Assembly: GCF_032362555.1 (NCBI RefSeq)
Contig: NC_083515.1
Span: forward strand, 4,499,001 to 4,563,000
Length of the DNA stretch: 64,000 nt
From: Amyelois transitella
Lineage: Eukaryota; Arthropoda; Insecta; Lepidoptera; Pyralidae
Direction: 5' to 3'
Below, piece after piece: positions 48,201 through 59,665 of this stretch (positions are counted from its first letter, which is position 1; the number at the start of each line of letters is the position of its first letter). The translations under genes were made by a program, and so were the position numbers. Under the pieces are notes generated by a model. The model did no database searches. It worked only from the letters and a program-made list of their open reading frames with translations, and was not told where the DNA came from.

Positions 48201-50824
48201 TTACAACAAATTAAAATTGATGCTGAAAGCATTTTCTCCTCGTCAATGTTTAGAAAATAGCAAACAGATAAGAAATCAGGTGTCAATTGTAGTTTCTTCT
48301 AGGTAGGTATTTAATATGAACGACTACAACTATTAGAATTAATATATTATGAACATTAACTTGGTTACGTCTTTCTGGGGGAAGCCTAGAGTCAATTTAG
48401 CTTAGTAATTTAATCACATGAAGCGACTGCCGTCTGACTTAAATGACTATAATAACAGGAGAATCTAAACAAACTAGGTAGGTTCTCTATAGATTAGGCG
48501 TTTAACAATATTCTTAGTGCTTACATTATTCCCGCTTACAAAATAAACAGAAAATAATTGAGTACGTAGAAACGGAAAACTGAAATATTACGTTAAACGT
48601 GTAAAAAAAAAAATTGAACTATTTTACAGGTAAATGCATTGGACCTGGCGCCGAACTATGCCGGATCACTCACAGCTATGATCAACGGTACTTCAACCCT
48701 CTCCGGCATCATCACGCCTTATCTGATAGGTCTTTTAACACCAGATGTAAGTAAAACGTTGATCATTAAAAATGAGTCTTGTCATATTAGCCTGTATTGT
48801 TATTTTCTACTCTATCCATTGCGGGGAAGATAGAGCAAAAAGTTAAAAAAATCCGAAAGGCAACGTTCAGCTGTATGGCTTATTAACGTAATTGAGATTA
48901 AAGTAGTGACAGGTAGCTAGCCCATCGCCTACAAGAAGAATGCTGAGTTTCTTAGCCTTTCCCAGGATTTCCATGGGAAAGGTGGTCACATTCTAAAGTG
49001 ACTAGAACCATATGGCACTATTTTGTACTTTATAAAGATTTGATTTTGACTTTTCAAAATAACTATTTGGCACAAAAGTATACACAGTTACAACAACTAT
49101 TTGTTATAAAATAAATAAATCACATGCAATGGCGGACTTATCCCATGAAGGGATCTCTTCCAGTCAACCTGTCTTCAGTCAAACTGAAACGCTTTTAAAA
49201 ACTCATTTATTTAATAATAAAACTAAAGACTCGTTTTATTGGATATTGAATATAAGAAAATGAGTTTGAAACTTACAAAAATTTGTGGTAACCGTAAAAA
49301 TATTCTCCATATATTAAACAAACTTTCTCCGCTTTACCTGCATATTTTGTCGTAATGACTCCAACAACTCATTTTTATGATATTTGTTACGGAGGTATTG
49401 GTTTTTGTTGGCAAAGTTATGTCTTATTGTCTTACATCTCAAAAAATATGCTTTAATATCTACATATTATGATACTGGTGTAATCCTGATGTAACTTACT
49501 GTACCTAGTGGTAGAGTAATAGTTACTAAGAATTTTTTTTATCTGAAAATAAACAGCTTTGTATGATGACAATGATTTGAATATTTTCGCTATAAATCCA
49601 CCAAAAGCTAGCTTTCACTATGAGCCGCTCGGTAACCATGGATCATTGTAATTATGTACATGATTCGAAAAGTCCGCGATAAATGTATGTTACGTGCGCG
49701 TTTATAACTTGTATCATCACTACATAGTGTAAAACAAAGTCGCTATTTTAGTCTGTATGCTTAAATCTTTAAAATTACGCAACGGATTTTGATGCGGTTT
49801 TTTGTAACAGGTAGAGTGATTCAAGAGGAAGGTTTTTATGTATAATTTTTTCCGAATTTTGCACCCGTGCGAAGCCGGGGGAATATACTAGTTATTTATA
49901 AATAGTATCTATAAGTAATGCAATGTGAAAGTTGAAAATCAGTTATGTCAAAAAAGAACAAAATAACAACCCAACATTCTTTGAATTGCCCATAAAAACA
50001 TCGCGACAGTTATTAACATAATAAACATCATTAATATTTAATTTGAAAATTTCAGTCAAATGTCTGTTAGGAAATTCACAAAGTTCCGTCGGCTTATACT
50101 GATTAAATACTCGCAAAATGTGAAGAGCCCACAAAGCCGCCAAGTCTAACTTGAGTTTGAAGTAAAGTCTTTGAGATTAACCCGAACTCGCTTCAATGGC
50201 GTTAATTGTGGTCTTACAAATTTTCTTGTCAAAGGCAGCTGACACGAGGCTTCCCATCAACAAAGCGATTTGTCGGGTCTTCTGTCTTTCATAATCCTGC
50301 TGTTTCATTGGGGGATTGTGCTTTCAAAATTATATTGTCATTTCGTATTAGACTTGCTTGAAGCCATGTTGATTGGAAGCTGGTCCGATGTGCTTTTTCA
50401 TACCTTTGCATGTAAGATAAAAAAGACATCAAAACAATGAATACTATATCTGCAGAGTTAATTCCAGCGCAGTAAAATGTGAAAAATAAATTCTTGGCGA
50501 TGCAACAAAACAACGAAAAGGACTTAAATAAAAAAAAAAGCTTTCAGTCTTTTTTTATGTAAGTAGTAATAGTGATGTCGGTTATCTAAAGTTATTTCTT
50601 CTTTTCAGTCAACATTATCGCAGTGGAGAATAGCTTTCTGGGTGTGCTTCGCAGTACTAGTCGGCACCAACGTCATATACTGCATCTGGGCTGATGGTAA
50701 GCAGCAATGGTGGGACGACGTGCGGCAGTACGGCTACCCTGCTGATTGGAAGCACGGACCGTTGAAAACAGCGGACGAAGATGAAGAGAAGAGGAAAGTA
50801 GAAAAAATGGAAGCCAAATTATAG
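42207..50824 (+). CDS. MFS transporter C, SLC17-like (putative inorganic phosphate cotransporter type)
   Basis: Nine exons: 42207-42240, 43398-43597, 44419-44655, 45192-45401, 46451-46618, 47191-47407, 47955-48076, 48630-48746 and 50609-50824, giving 506 aa. It has the same plan as A and B, but the exon matching A exon 7 is split by a phase-0 intron (48077-48629) after SGMK. Marks: IIPQRYVLGIMG into TM1; loop with HFDPNACPD, NNT and NGT; GGYLAEKYGGKW between TM2 and TM3; arginine in LRVLQG of TM4. RWVPPHERSRQGA has glutamine where A and B have phenylalanine. GHDWGYYTMVTDLPKY marks TM7, and QQWWDDV..YGYP..WKHGPL precedes an acidic then lysine-rich tail. The donor after exon 6 (GTTGGT) is weaker than the others. 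The loop sequence places C nearer to A than to B. It is the last gene of the array; substrate unknown. Confidence 0.91.
42989..43215 (-). repeat. tRNA-derived SINE (family 2), near full length
   Basis: On the minus strand the head GGCCTCTGTGGCGCAGCGGT gives an A-box-like arm. GGTTCGAATCC is the B box within a perfect CCGGG/CCCGG T stem. The body contains CTGATTGGCCTGGGTCTTGG and GAGTTAGTATCTCGTAAC. The acceptor and anticodon stems have mismatches, so this is a SINE head and not a working tRNA gene. It sits in intron 1 of transporter C. Tail fragments of the same family lie at 54345 and 62584. Confidence 0.75.
45048..45148 (+). repeat. tRNA-derived SINE 3' fragment
   Basis: GTGGAGGTCAGACGAAATTCGCTACGTAAAAAA, TTACTTACCCACTCTAGGA and GGGGCTCATCTCCA match the family's 3' end. 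It ends about 45 bp before exon 4 of transporter C, so it sits close to the branch-point region. Confidence 0.55.
46120..46255 (+). repeat. Copy of second short interspersed family
   Basis: ACATACATACATAAAATCAC, GAAGGGGTAGGCAGAGAC, CCACTTGCCACGATTTCTGC and TCCTTCGCTTCATTCACATT are shared with 61262-61410 and, more weakly, 4848. Confidence 0.7.
46660..46750 (+). pseudogene. Tandem duplicate of the 3' end of transporter C exon 5, donor site kept
   Basis: From about 46692 the sequence repeats 46581-46640 at about 86% identity by eye: GTCCCTGTTTGGGC, TTAC, TTTGCT and CAGTAAGTATT. It includes a consensus splice donor at the exon end (46731/46732). An ACTAGTGC block at 46672 also matches an earlier part of exon 5. 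Reading on from the true donor meets a TAA before reaching this copy, so using the second donor would truncate the protein. Confidence 0.8.
46808..46880 (+). pseudogene. Third, more decayed tandem copy of transporter C exon 5 end, donor lost
   Basis: ACCCAGTAC, GTGAGATCGG, CCCCATTTGAGCCTCACTAT and TTTGCTGCAT follow the order of 46555-46619, with a short internal deletion. The donor has become ATTGGT. Together with the copy at 46660 this makes a three-unit tandem array of about 110-135 bp per unit. Confidence 0.7.
48805..49018 (+). repeat. Degenerate near-complete (TATG)n-tailed SINE-like element
   Basis: CTATCCATTGCGGGGAAGATA, AACGTTCAGCTGTATGGCTT, GTAGCTAGCCCATCGCC and TCCATGGGAAAGGTGG are in family order. 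It lies in the last intron of transporter C. Confidence 0.65.
49690..49892 (+). repeat. RTE-like LINE 3' relic
   Basis: CATAGTGTAAAACAAAGTCG, AAATTACGCAACGGATTTTG and ACCCGTGCGAAGCCGGGG, followed by TACTAGT, form a repeat tail that is very frequent in Lepidoptera. Confidence 0.55.
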
Positions 50825-51252
50825 ATTAATATTTATTTTTGCATAGAGAATACAGCTAGATAAATATAGAAGAGAGAATATTGAAGATTACTAAGAAGTA
50901 CTAGACCAGTGAGAAGAATTGAAAAGAAAACAAATTTTAACAAATATCTTTTTTTTATTTGGTTTTATAAATATGTTGGCCGGATGTAGAGAACAATTTT
51001 TATTTAAAACCATTTTTTATGTCAAATCAAATCATTTAGATTTTGAAGTGATTTATTTATGGATGCACCGATTGTTGATGATTATTATGAAAATAAGATA
51101 TTGATAAAATTTTACTTATTTTTTGTGTTACTAATTGACTTTTTATTTTCAATCAGCTCAAAAAGATTTAAAAAGAAAGAAGTTCACAAAATTCATGAAA
51201 ATTTCACGCAAAATTATTTTATATACTAATTTATATACTACCTGCTTAGTTA

Positions 51253-51258
51253 AATAAA
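51253..51258 (+). terminator. Candidate poly(A) signal of transporter C (AATAAA)
   Basis: AATAAA lies about 430 bp after the stop, with ATGTTTTGT 15 bp downstream. No clear AATAAA is nearer, so the 3' UTR may be longer than in A and B. Other hexamers follow, for example near 51645. Confidence 0.35.
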
Positions 51259-52014
51259 AGCAATCGTAACATGTTTTGTCAACAAAAAGGTTGTAAGCTG
51301 CCATTTAAAAGTAAGTACAAAATACAACGACTTATGTATAAATAAATAATGCCGAGTGAGAACTACGAACCTATCTTACTATTAAAAATTGTTAGATGTA
51401 CAAAGTTGTCATTACCAATTAAACTAATTTTAAACATTATAATATTTTATAAGCAGAAAGTGTCTGTACATAGTGAGTATTATAAATTATAAGCTTAATT
51501 CTAATTTCCAGCTTATTATAGTTCTAGTTTTATTAAAACTTTTTACGCAAAGAAAGCGAGATCCTGAAAACTTTTAATCAGTAGTAAATTATAAAAATAC
51601 CTTTGCATCATAAGAAAATGAAAAGGTTATTTCATTATTTATATTTAATAAATTTGTGTTATTTTTTATTATGTAGTTTTATTATTTAACTTAATCACAC
51701 AGATTTTGTTTTATGGTAAACGAAGTTGCGGGCTGCGGCTGGCAGAGTACAAAGAATCTGAAAAGAACTTTAATGACTTCCGCTTCCGTCGCATCATTGC
51801 TGATAGTATCATAAAGTGTGGTGACCTGAAAAATAAGGCTGAATGGTCTGTTACAAGTCATTGCTACCTGGAGCACAGCCTATATATTTTTGCTTAGCAA
51901 ATCACATTTCTGTGTAAGTTGTATGTAACTTACATACACAGTTATCATTACGTAAGGCTACGCATTTAAGCCAGAATAACTAGGCACTTTTTATCCAGAA
52001 GCAAGAGGTGGGAT

Positions 52015-52390
52015 AAGAGCTATGGTGGCCGAATCGTTAATGTGTCCGGTTAAAATGTGTGATGCATTAAAAGGCACAGGTTCGAATCCCACCTCGGCCA
52101 TGTTCTAATTACTATTTTCAGAGTTATGTACATTAGTTCGAATACTAACCTATGCTCTTATGGAGAGGGAAATCATCGTGAGGAAATCTGTAGATTCACG
52201 CAACTTGATGTGGAACCATGATTGATCAAATTCATGTTTACCAGCAAAGGTTGCAAAAATCAGATGGGAGTCGCTACGTGTAAAAACTTTACTCACCCAA
52301 TCAAGGATCAAGGGTCAAACAGAAGGCTCCTTTCCAAAGTGATGATGATACAACCGGGACTGATGCCATGAGGAAGTAGAAGATTGAGGA
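52015..52390 (+). repeat. tRNA-derived SINE (family 1), full-length-looking
   Basis: The head TGGTGGCCGAATCG leads to GTGTGATGCATTAAAAGGCA and the B box AGGTTCGAATCCC, closing with ACCTCGGCCATG. The body has TACTAACCTATGCTCTTATGG, CATCGTGAGGAAATCTG and CAACTTGATGTGGAACCATG. The 3' part has CAGATGGGAGTCGCTACGTG, ACTCACCCAATCAAGGATCA and ACCGGGACTGATGCC. It is the reference for fragments at 3815, 11185, 25048, 25241, 27935, 37330 and 45048. Confidence 0.8.
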
Positions 52391-54344
52391 TAAGCAGCAA
52401 TATGTGTGGGCGAAGCCCGGACTAGTACGCGAATTGAAATCATATTTTCGATAAAAATTTAGAGTTAAAAATTATTTTTCCTGATTTTTGTAAATTAAAG
52501 ATCAAAAAAGTTAATATTTAATTTACAAAAATGGCATTTATTTTTTTTATTCGTAACAACTTTCAGGGTCCCACGAAGAATAAAATTTATGTTATTTTTC
52601 GAAGGTAGCAATAAAAAACAAGGTATGCATTAATGCATCTCAATATAATTTAAGTACATGATTAGTTATTTCCGGTCTGTCAATGAAACTAATCATGTAG
52701 TTACAGCACACTTTATTATAGTGACTCTTATTCATCCATCTGAAGTTAATAATTTAAGGCTTACTGCCTATTCGCCCTACATGACAATATTTTATTCTTT
52801 GTAAGGTCGGTAACTTAAAACTAGAAATCGTTTTATTGCTTCAATATAGGTACATATTTAAAAAAGGGACTGGGCGCTAACAAAATTGCTGGGTTAAGAG
52901 ATTTGAAATTTGGTACCTACTTAGATTTCTTATGTTGTTGGAGAGGACTTCCCAAAATTCCTGCGGGGACGGAGATTGGCTGTTTTGTATGGGGTGAGCT
53001 TCGGGCAAAGTCTATTATGTAAAACCTCTGCTCTGTTAGGGTGGTCATGTATAACGTAGGGACAATACAAAAAACTCCTAAGCACATTCTTGGTTGCAGA
53101 CTCGAAGGACGGGAGGCCTCCTATAAGAGACCAAATCATAGGTGGATAAATAGAGTGTAGCGAGACTCCAAAGGATATAAAACTATGCATAGGTTTTGTA
53201 AAACGGAGGTTTTACTTAATAAGAGAAGAACTTATGACAATTGTAAGTAATAAGTATCAGTAATAAGTAGTAATAGTAATATAATGATATAGTAATAAGC
53301 AGAAATAATATATTCGCCAAAAAAATTAGACAGATTTAAATGAAACTCAGTCTTGAAATGTGATGAAAGATGAATTTGAATCTTTGTTCGAGGTGCACAG
53401 GCAAAGCCAAGACATGGTTAAATTTTTCAAGTTAAAAGTGTTTTGTTTCAGATGTTCGTTGTAGTCGAAAGGAGGTAGATATTTTCTAGGCCTCGAATTC
53501 AATATTTCATATTAAATGTAGTCCGCAATGGTCTATCCCACTGAAAACAAAAAAATAAATAAAAACATAACTAAAATTAATTTAGAATTGTTACCAGAGA
53601 TCACTCTATTTTGTTATGTGGACAATAGGCCTTAATTATTCTATGCCTCGGGCTTGAATTAAATCAGTCTGCGGAGAATACTAATCCACGGGTTAACCTT
53701 GTATAATAGACTATAATTTAAATATTTAAATAATCATTATGATCATGTAGTGTAGAACATTGTAATCAGAATCATTTATAAAGACAAGTGACATAACTGA
53801 CCTGGATAGATAAAAAGTGATTTGATTATTACAACTAATAAATATATGTTTAATGTAGACGTTAAATTTTAGCATTGAGATAATGAAAAAAAATATATCA
53901 CGATTGCATCTGAAACAAAAATCCGTTGTTTGGTATTAGTCTTGGTTACTCCCACACAATAACTAGAACGGAAAAAATATCTGCATATAGGTATTTAAAT
54001 CTATTTTGAAAAAGCATACCCAATGATCTATTTAGGAATTCGTTATTTTCTTTTACTACAATAAATTCATCAAAAATACATACAACGGGTAAATTTGCGG
54101 TTTCAGACACTTGTTATTTAAATACTAGAAGATAAACGAGTTTATCTTTTTACGACTTTATTTAGTATTGACTGCCAGTTCTTGACAAGTCCCAGAATCG
54201 GCATAAAACTTAACTACCTTACCACAATAAATGTATTTCTACATGGCCACTTTAAATTTAATTGTTCTAAGTATAGTGGCATTACTAGGATATAAGTATC
54301 GTGAGACTACGTTGCGTAATTATACTGATTAATTATTTTTAATA

Positions 54345-54421
54345 ATTAGCCCCAAAAGTATAAGTTTGAGACTTGTGTTACGGGACATTACCTCAATAAT
54401 ACTTAATTATATAATAAATTC
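54345..54421 (-). repeat. Degenerate tail of tRNA-derived SINE family 2
   Basis: AAGTTTGAGACTTGTGTTACGG and TACCTCAATAATACT correspond to the TTCGAGACTTGAGTTACGAG and TAACTCAACGATACT blocks of 42989-43070. Confidence 0.55.
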
Positions 54422-54870
54422 TGAACGGAAGGGATCGTATCTGGGGTTAGTAATTCAAAGACAAGAACTGGACCACTACGCCTAATAGGCCGTTATCCAG
54501 TCAGAATGATGATGTTACGGTAATGACGACTATGTAAAAGGAATTTCCTTGCTGTAAAATTAAGCCATCCTAATTATGGTATCAATTTTCATTTCCCTAT
54601 TAAAACATCATGTTTCGACTGTACTTAACGAATTTGAACATGATAACACAAATTGAAGGGCATTGTTATTCTGATTAATTATAATTACACACTCCATGAC
54701 ATCATACAAATAGATTAAACTAAGCAGTCTAGGAGAACTGCTACGTAAATTTTAGTACAAGAGCTTGTAATGTTTTTTTATAGTTGCCACATTATATATC
54801 AAACTTTTCAATTTTGTAAAAGATTGTTGACTTTATCTTCTCCTCTATAGAGATATAATAATATGTACAT

Positions 54871-55775
54871 ACTAGCTGTGCCTGCGACTTCGTCCGCGTG
54901 GAATAGTTATTTTGGGCATCATTGAAGCCCTCAAGGATGCTCCTTCCCCGATTTTTTTATATATTTTCCATTATTTCTTCGCGCCTAATAGTTGCAGCTA
55001 GACGTTATCCAAACATATAATAAAACTGTAACTGAACTTTGTCTGTACATTGAAGAATTTAAGAAAAAAAAATATAAGGGGTCTTTTTAGGGTCAATAGA
55101 AGCCAAAACAATTTCTTTTCGAATTTTTGTCTGTCTGTCTGTCTGTCCGTCTGTCTGTCTGTATGTTTGTACACACATCACGCAAAATCTACCGAACTGA
55201 TCTGAACGAAATTCGGCACAGATATAGTTAGTAACCTGGATTAGAATATAGGCTACTTTTTATCCTGAAATTCTATCCCAAGGGGATAAAATAGGGGGTG
55301 CAAGTTTGTATGGATTTTTAAATCGATATAAAAAGCTATTAATAATTATAATACATAGACTGATAGACAAAACTGTAGTCAAAATCTATACTAATATTAT
55401 AAAGCTGAAGAGTTTGTTTGTTTGAACGCGCTAATCTCAGGAAGTGCTGGTTCGAATTGAAATAATCTTTTTGTGTTGAATAGACCAATTATCGAGGAAG
55501 GCTTTAGGCTATATAACATCACGCTGCAACTGTAAGGAGCGAAGAAATAATGGAAAATGTGAAAAAAACACGGCGAAAATTATTTACCCTTGAGGGCTGC
55601 ATGATGCCCAAAATAACTATTAAACGCGGACGGAGTCGCGGGCACAGCTAGTATAGCCTAAAGCCTTCCTCGATAATAATTCAACACTAAAATAATCTTT
55701 CAAATCGAACCAGTAGTTCTTGAGATTAGCACATTCAAACAAACTCTTCTGTTTTATAATATTAGTATAGATAAA
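54871..55775. repeat. Nested inverted repeats of RTE-like LINE tails
   Basis: Arms 54871-54999 (from ACTAGCTGTGCCTGCGACTT) and about 55524-55652 (to GGCACAGCTAGT) are imperfect reverse complements. A second pair, about 55383-55515 and 55654-55775, is nested with them: ACTAATATTATAAAGCTGAA against TTATAATATTAGTATAGAT. The motif GGACGGAGTCGCGGGCACAG is a known frequent end of arthropod RTE-type repeats. A (GTCT)n run lies at 55130-55164. It is best read as several copies inserted head to head. Confidence 0.7.
55130..55164 (+). repeat. (GTCT)n microsatellite
   Basis: About eight GTCT units with two changes, inside the inverted-repeat cluster. It is typical of tails that show CAGACAGA runs in this repeat class (compare 57085). 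Confidence 0.9.
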
Positions 55776-55879
55776 TCTAAGTGCCTATTTAAACTAAAAA
55801 AAATATTGTAATAGAATTATAACCAGAAATATGTACCTACAACTTACAAAAGAAAAAGAAATAAAAATAAAGTTGAAAC

Positions 55880-56530
55880 GCCTGTGCAATACTATTGCCG
55901 TCGTCGGGTCTTCCTATACACCCTTAGGGGAGTCGGAGTAGATTGGTGAGGGCTTTTGGCCCTCTTCAATAGCATCATCGCTGCCTACGACTGTAGGCAG
56001 GTCGATGGGGCGGCCGTGACGGCCTGGGTCTTCACGACTTCATACACTGGGAGTTCCCATCGGCGGCGGCGTCGTCACTGGTCGACGACGTCTGCCGCAA
56101 GGCAGCGAGGGGAGAGTTTCACCCGACGGCCCGGAGGGCGGGCGTGGAGCGGCGAGATGCCGCGCAGGTGGCTGTGTGATGACGCGTCCGCCCTTTCGTA
56201 TATCTAGGTTCTCCCACTTCAGGTCCCTGAGGATCGTCGAGTTCCTCACGTAGCGCGGGGCTCCGACGACTGCTCTGAGACTTTGGTTCTCTTGGGCTCT
56301 GAGTCTTCTCCTGTTGGTCTCAGAGCAGAATGCGTACCACGCCTGGGCCGCGTACGTGAGGCGGGATCTGACGTACGTTTGGTAGATCCCGAGCTTCGTC
56401 CTCAGGGGGAGGCTGGAGGAGAGAACTGCGTGAAGTCTCCCCCTGGCTGCCTTGGTCATGAAGCTTGCGCTCGCCTCCTGCCCCTTTTCTACCCTGCCGC
56501 CGCTAGCCGCGTCGAGCGCGGTAACCGTTA
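55880..56530 (-). pseudogene. Truncated non-LTR retrotransposon (Jockey-like) reverse transcriptase C-terminus
   Basis: The minus-strand frame from about 56520 down to 56040 encodes the end of a LINE polymerase: SLPLRTKLGIYQTYVRSRLT, YAAQAWYAFCSETNRRRLRA and LRAVVGAPRYVRNSTI. This is the post-catalytic region typical of Jockey-clade elements (RLTYAxPxW, QNxxLRxxxGAPRYVRN). The catalytic domain is missing on the 5' side. The C-terminal part loses similarity after LKWENLDI and becomes Pro/Arg rich, probably through frameshift. GC content is far above the flanks, as for a fairly recent insertion. 3' UTR-like sequence extends to about 55880. Confidence 0.8.
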
Positions 56531-56889
56531 CGCAAAAATAATCCTTTTAGCATGATTCAGTATTTACGCGCGATGGCTTGATAGCGTATTTCATTTCATG
56601 TATAAGTTTGGTGTTTCTATACCGATTTCGATGATTCTTTTTTTATTGAATAGGTACTTATATTAACTTTTAAGAATTATGAATGAGTGTGAGTGTTATT
56701 GGTATTATAAACATCAGAGTAAAGAAATATAATCAGAAATCTCCGAACTGCTAAGCTTTTAGGAATTACACGTGTAATTGTGAGTCAACCATAAAAGATA
56801 GACTTATGCTGTCTGGGGATATTTTTTTAATAATTTTATGTAGAATATTTCCGTTATACATGTATTCGCTGTATCTTTAACCATTAAGG

Positions 56890-57100
56890 CTGCACACGCG
56901 ACGGTAGCTTAAAAAATCAAGTAACTTCTCCCGTTTTCCCAACATTTGCTTTCACTGCTCTGCTCCTAGTGATTGTAGCATAATGAAAAGTATACTATAA
57001 CCTGCTCAGGAGTATGAAGAATAACTGTACCAAGTTTCGTTAAAATCCGTCAAGTAGTTTTTGTTTCTATAAAGAACATACAGACAGACAGACAGACAAA
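56890..57100 (+). repeat. RTE-like repeat relic ending in (CAGA)n
   Basis: ACCAAGTTTCGTTAAAATCC, GTCAAGTAGTTTTTGTTTCT and a CAGACAGACAGACAGACA run are the usual ending of this repeat class. Confidence 0.55.
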
Positions 57101-59604
57101 AATTTTACTGATTGCATTTTTGGCATCAGTATCGATCACTAATCACCCCCTGATAGTTATTTTGAAAATATATTCCATGTACAGAATTGACCTCTCTACA
57201 GATTTATTATAAGTATAATAATAATAAATAATAATAATAAAATTTATAGAAAAGTTCCCTGAAATGGATGTTTCAAAACAAAGAGTGGAATAACCCGAAA
57301 GTTTTTAACTTCATCTAACATTTCATCTAACTTTTCTATTTAGGTAACCTCTTCTATCTATCTTCTGCTTCTATCGCTTGGTCACGACCCGCGTTAGAAG
57401 AAAATTTACCCTCATCTGAGGAGAAAAGGAAAAAATGAGATATAATAATAATAAGAAGATGTATGTAATAAAAGAATTATTTAGTAAGTATTTATATTAT
57501 TTAACATGATTTACAAAAAAAAAACTTTTATTTTACAATAACACAGTTTTGCTTATAAAGATTACTACATTTAGCTTGTGTAATATCATTTGCCATATCT
57601 CAATATTTGAAGTTTTTTTTTAAATAATCAAAATATCCTTAAAAACTACTGTTTTTATTGGCCATAATTTAAATCACGTAATTATTCTCTGATATTAAGA
57701 TATGTGTGCTCGGCCCTTGCACTAACGAGTAGTAAGTATATTTTTTTTAATCACAATAATGTTTCATTGTAATGCTTTTGGCCATGACTTAGTAACGTTG
57801 TGTTGCTGGGGCCCTATGTTTTAGTTCAGAAAAGGGCATACATGGAAATACAATAAATAGTTCCAGTATTAATTTAGACTATCGTTAAAGTAATTGTTGT
57901 TGGAAAGAGATGCTGCAGTTCTAAATAAATGAACTTTAAATAAATAAAAGTTATATATCTATCTGTGAATTAATCCTTCGCTTCTGTTTGAGTTTTATGT
58001 GATTATGATTGTCAAATTTTTATCAATTTAGAAGTCGAGTTTTTGCTACCACGTTAGAATTTAAACTCTGGGTTAAATAGTTATGTTAAATTCTTCTATT
58101 TCAAATATTTGAAATTTAAATGCGAAGAAGTACGTTCAAATAACATCCCTCGTTATGCCATCGTTGGACTCAGGTCAAAAAGTCGAAGCACAGTCAAGTC
58201 ACATAATGTGTGAAAACGACCTAAAATTGTTGATTGATATAATTAATTAAATATTAGCCTAGTCAGTATATATATACCTAGCAGTATCACAAAAGATAGT
58301 AGCGTCTAGTAAAATCTCGGGAACTTGGTTCAAGGCCGTAGAATATCAGTTATTTCTAGAATACAAAGATAGTACGACTTCGTCAAAAAAATTACACAAA
58401 ATAAATTTATGATTGATGTATCGGTAGATTGCAAATCACTTAAAAATTATGATAAATAAGACTGATCAGATCATCTTGCTCTCCTCTATGCCTCACGAAA
58501 TTCGTTAATAATTTATAACTTAAATTTTTGAATTTGCTGGATTTGATGCGTAGGAGAAAGTATTTTCTTTTATTACAGACCAGCATACAAAGAGAAATGA
58601 ATAAATTTAATATGCACACACTTTACAATAGGTCTGTAATTTAAAATACGTTCAAAGGAATGTCGATAGCTGTATATGATTTTTTTTTAACTGTTTCAAG
58701 GTCGGATCCATACTGATGCATCAGAGCGTGAACAGCATAGGAAGCCATTACAATAAAGTACCCTCATTTATCAACTCATGAGTGCATATGGCGATTTTTT
58801 ACGTATGTTTATGGATATGAGGTTAGTTGGTAAGTATGTCACTCATATGGTTGAGAAAATATACATGTGCTTAACATGAATATCAAGGATTTTTGATGTT
58901 ACAATAAGAATTGGTAATGTAGTATTTTATTTGTTCAGTTAAAATGTGAAGTTATTGTTGTATTGTAAGATTATATTTTGTTACAAATTTAGTATTTTTA
59001 TCTTTTTTTTTTCAATACAATTTTGAATAAGCCGTAAATTTTTGCAATGCTTGTGGTTAAGTGGTCACATTTTTTTATATTTGTAAGTAATATAAATAAG
59101 AAACATAGATTTTAAATATGACTTATAATATATAATAGACTTTGAATTTACAAAGACAATTTACATTAAAATCACTCTCAGACATGTTTATTTCGGATTA
59201 GTCCTTCACCTTACTACAAGGTTTAAATGACTGATAAACGATAGTGATGTGTCTACTATGCTATTTCATAACAAGTGATAACGCTTTATTCGATTAGCGA
59301 TGATACCAGTAGTTAGGCAATATATTTTTTGGAATATACAGCTACAAATTGAAATTTTCTAAAATGTTAAGCTAGTCATATGGGCAAGACTTACAAGACA
59401 GGCAAAGACAAGACAGGCGGATAAGTAAAGTATTATCGTAGTTATTTCTTGACATAATTAAATTGAAAACCTGTTCTGCTTTTATATGATATCACGCTCC
59501 GTTAATAGAACAGTACTTTGTCAACCGAGGAGAGTTTATAAAGTTTTCTTTTATTGTTAAAAAATTATGTATAGTAAATAAGTATAGTAAAAAAAAAGCT
59601 CTGT

Positions 59605-59665
59605 ATACCTATAGTTGAGAGTCGAACCTCCATGATAGGCTGACACGCTGACCAGAGCGGTGCGG
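59605..59665 (-). repeat. tRNA-like SINE head fragment
   Basis: On the minus strand CTCTGGTCAGCGTGTCAGCC precedes GGAGGTTCGACTCTC, resembling an A arm and B box. I cannot close an acceptor stem, so I do not call a tRNA gene. Confidence 0.3.

Noticed and set aside
51706..51897. 63-codon open frame downstream of transporter C
   Set aside because: No recognisable domain. The opening motif (CGAAGTTGCGGGCTGCGGCT) resembles the end of a common repeat.
52020..52105. Possible tRNA gene on the + strand (B box AGGTTCGAATCCC)
   Set aside because: The cloverleaf does not close well and the sequence continues into a SINE body with several dispersed copies.
52930..53190. 86-codon minus-strand open frame
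   Set aside because: No family match. The + strand faintly recalls a LINE ending, but too weakly to call.
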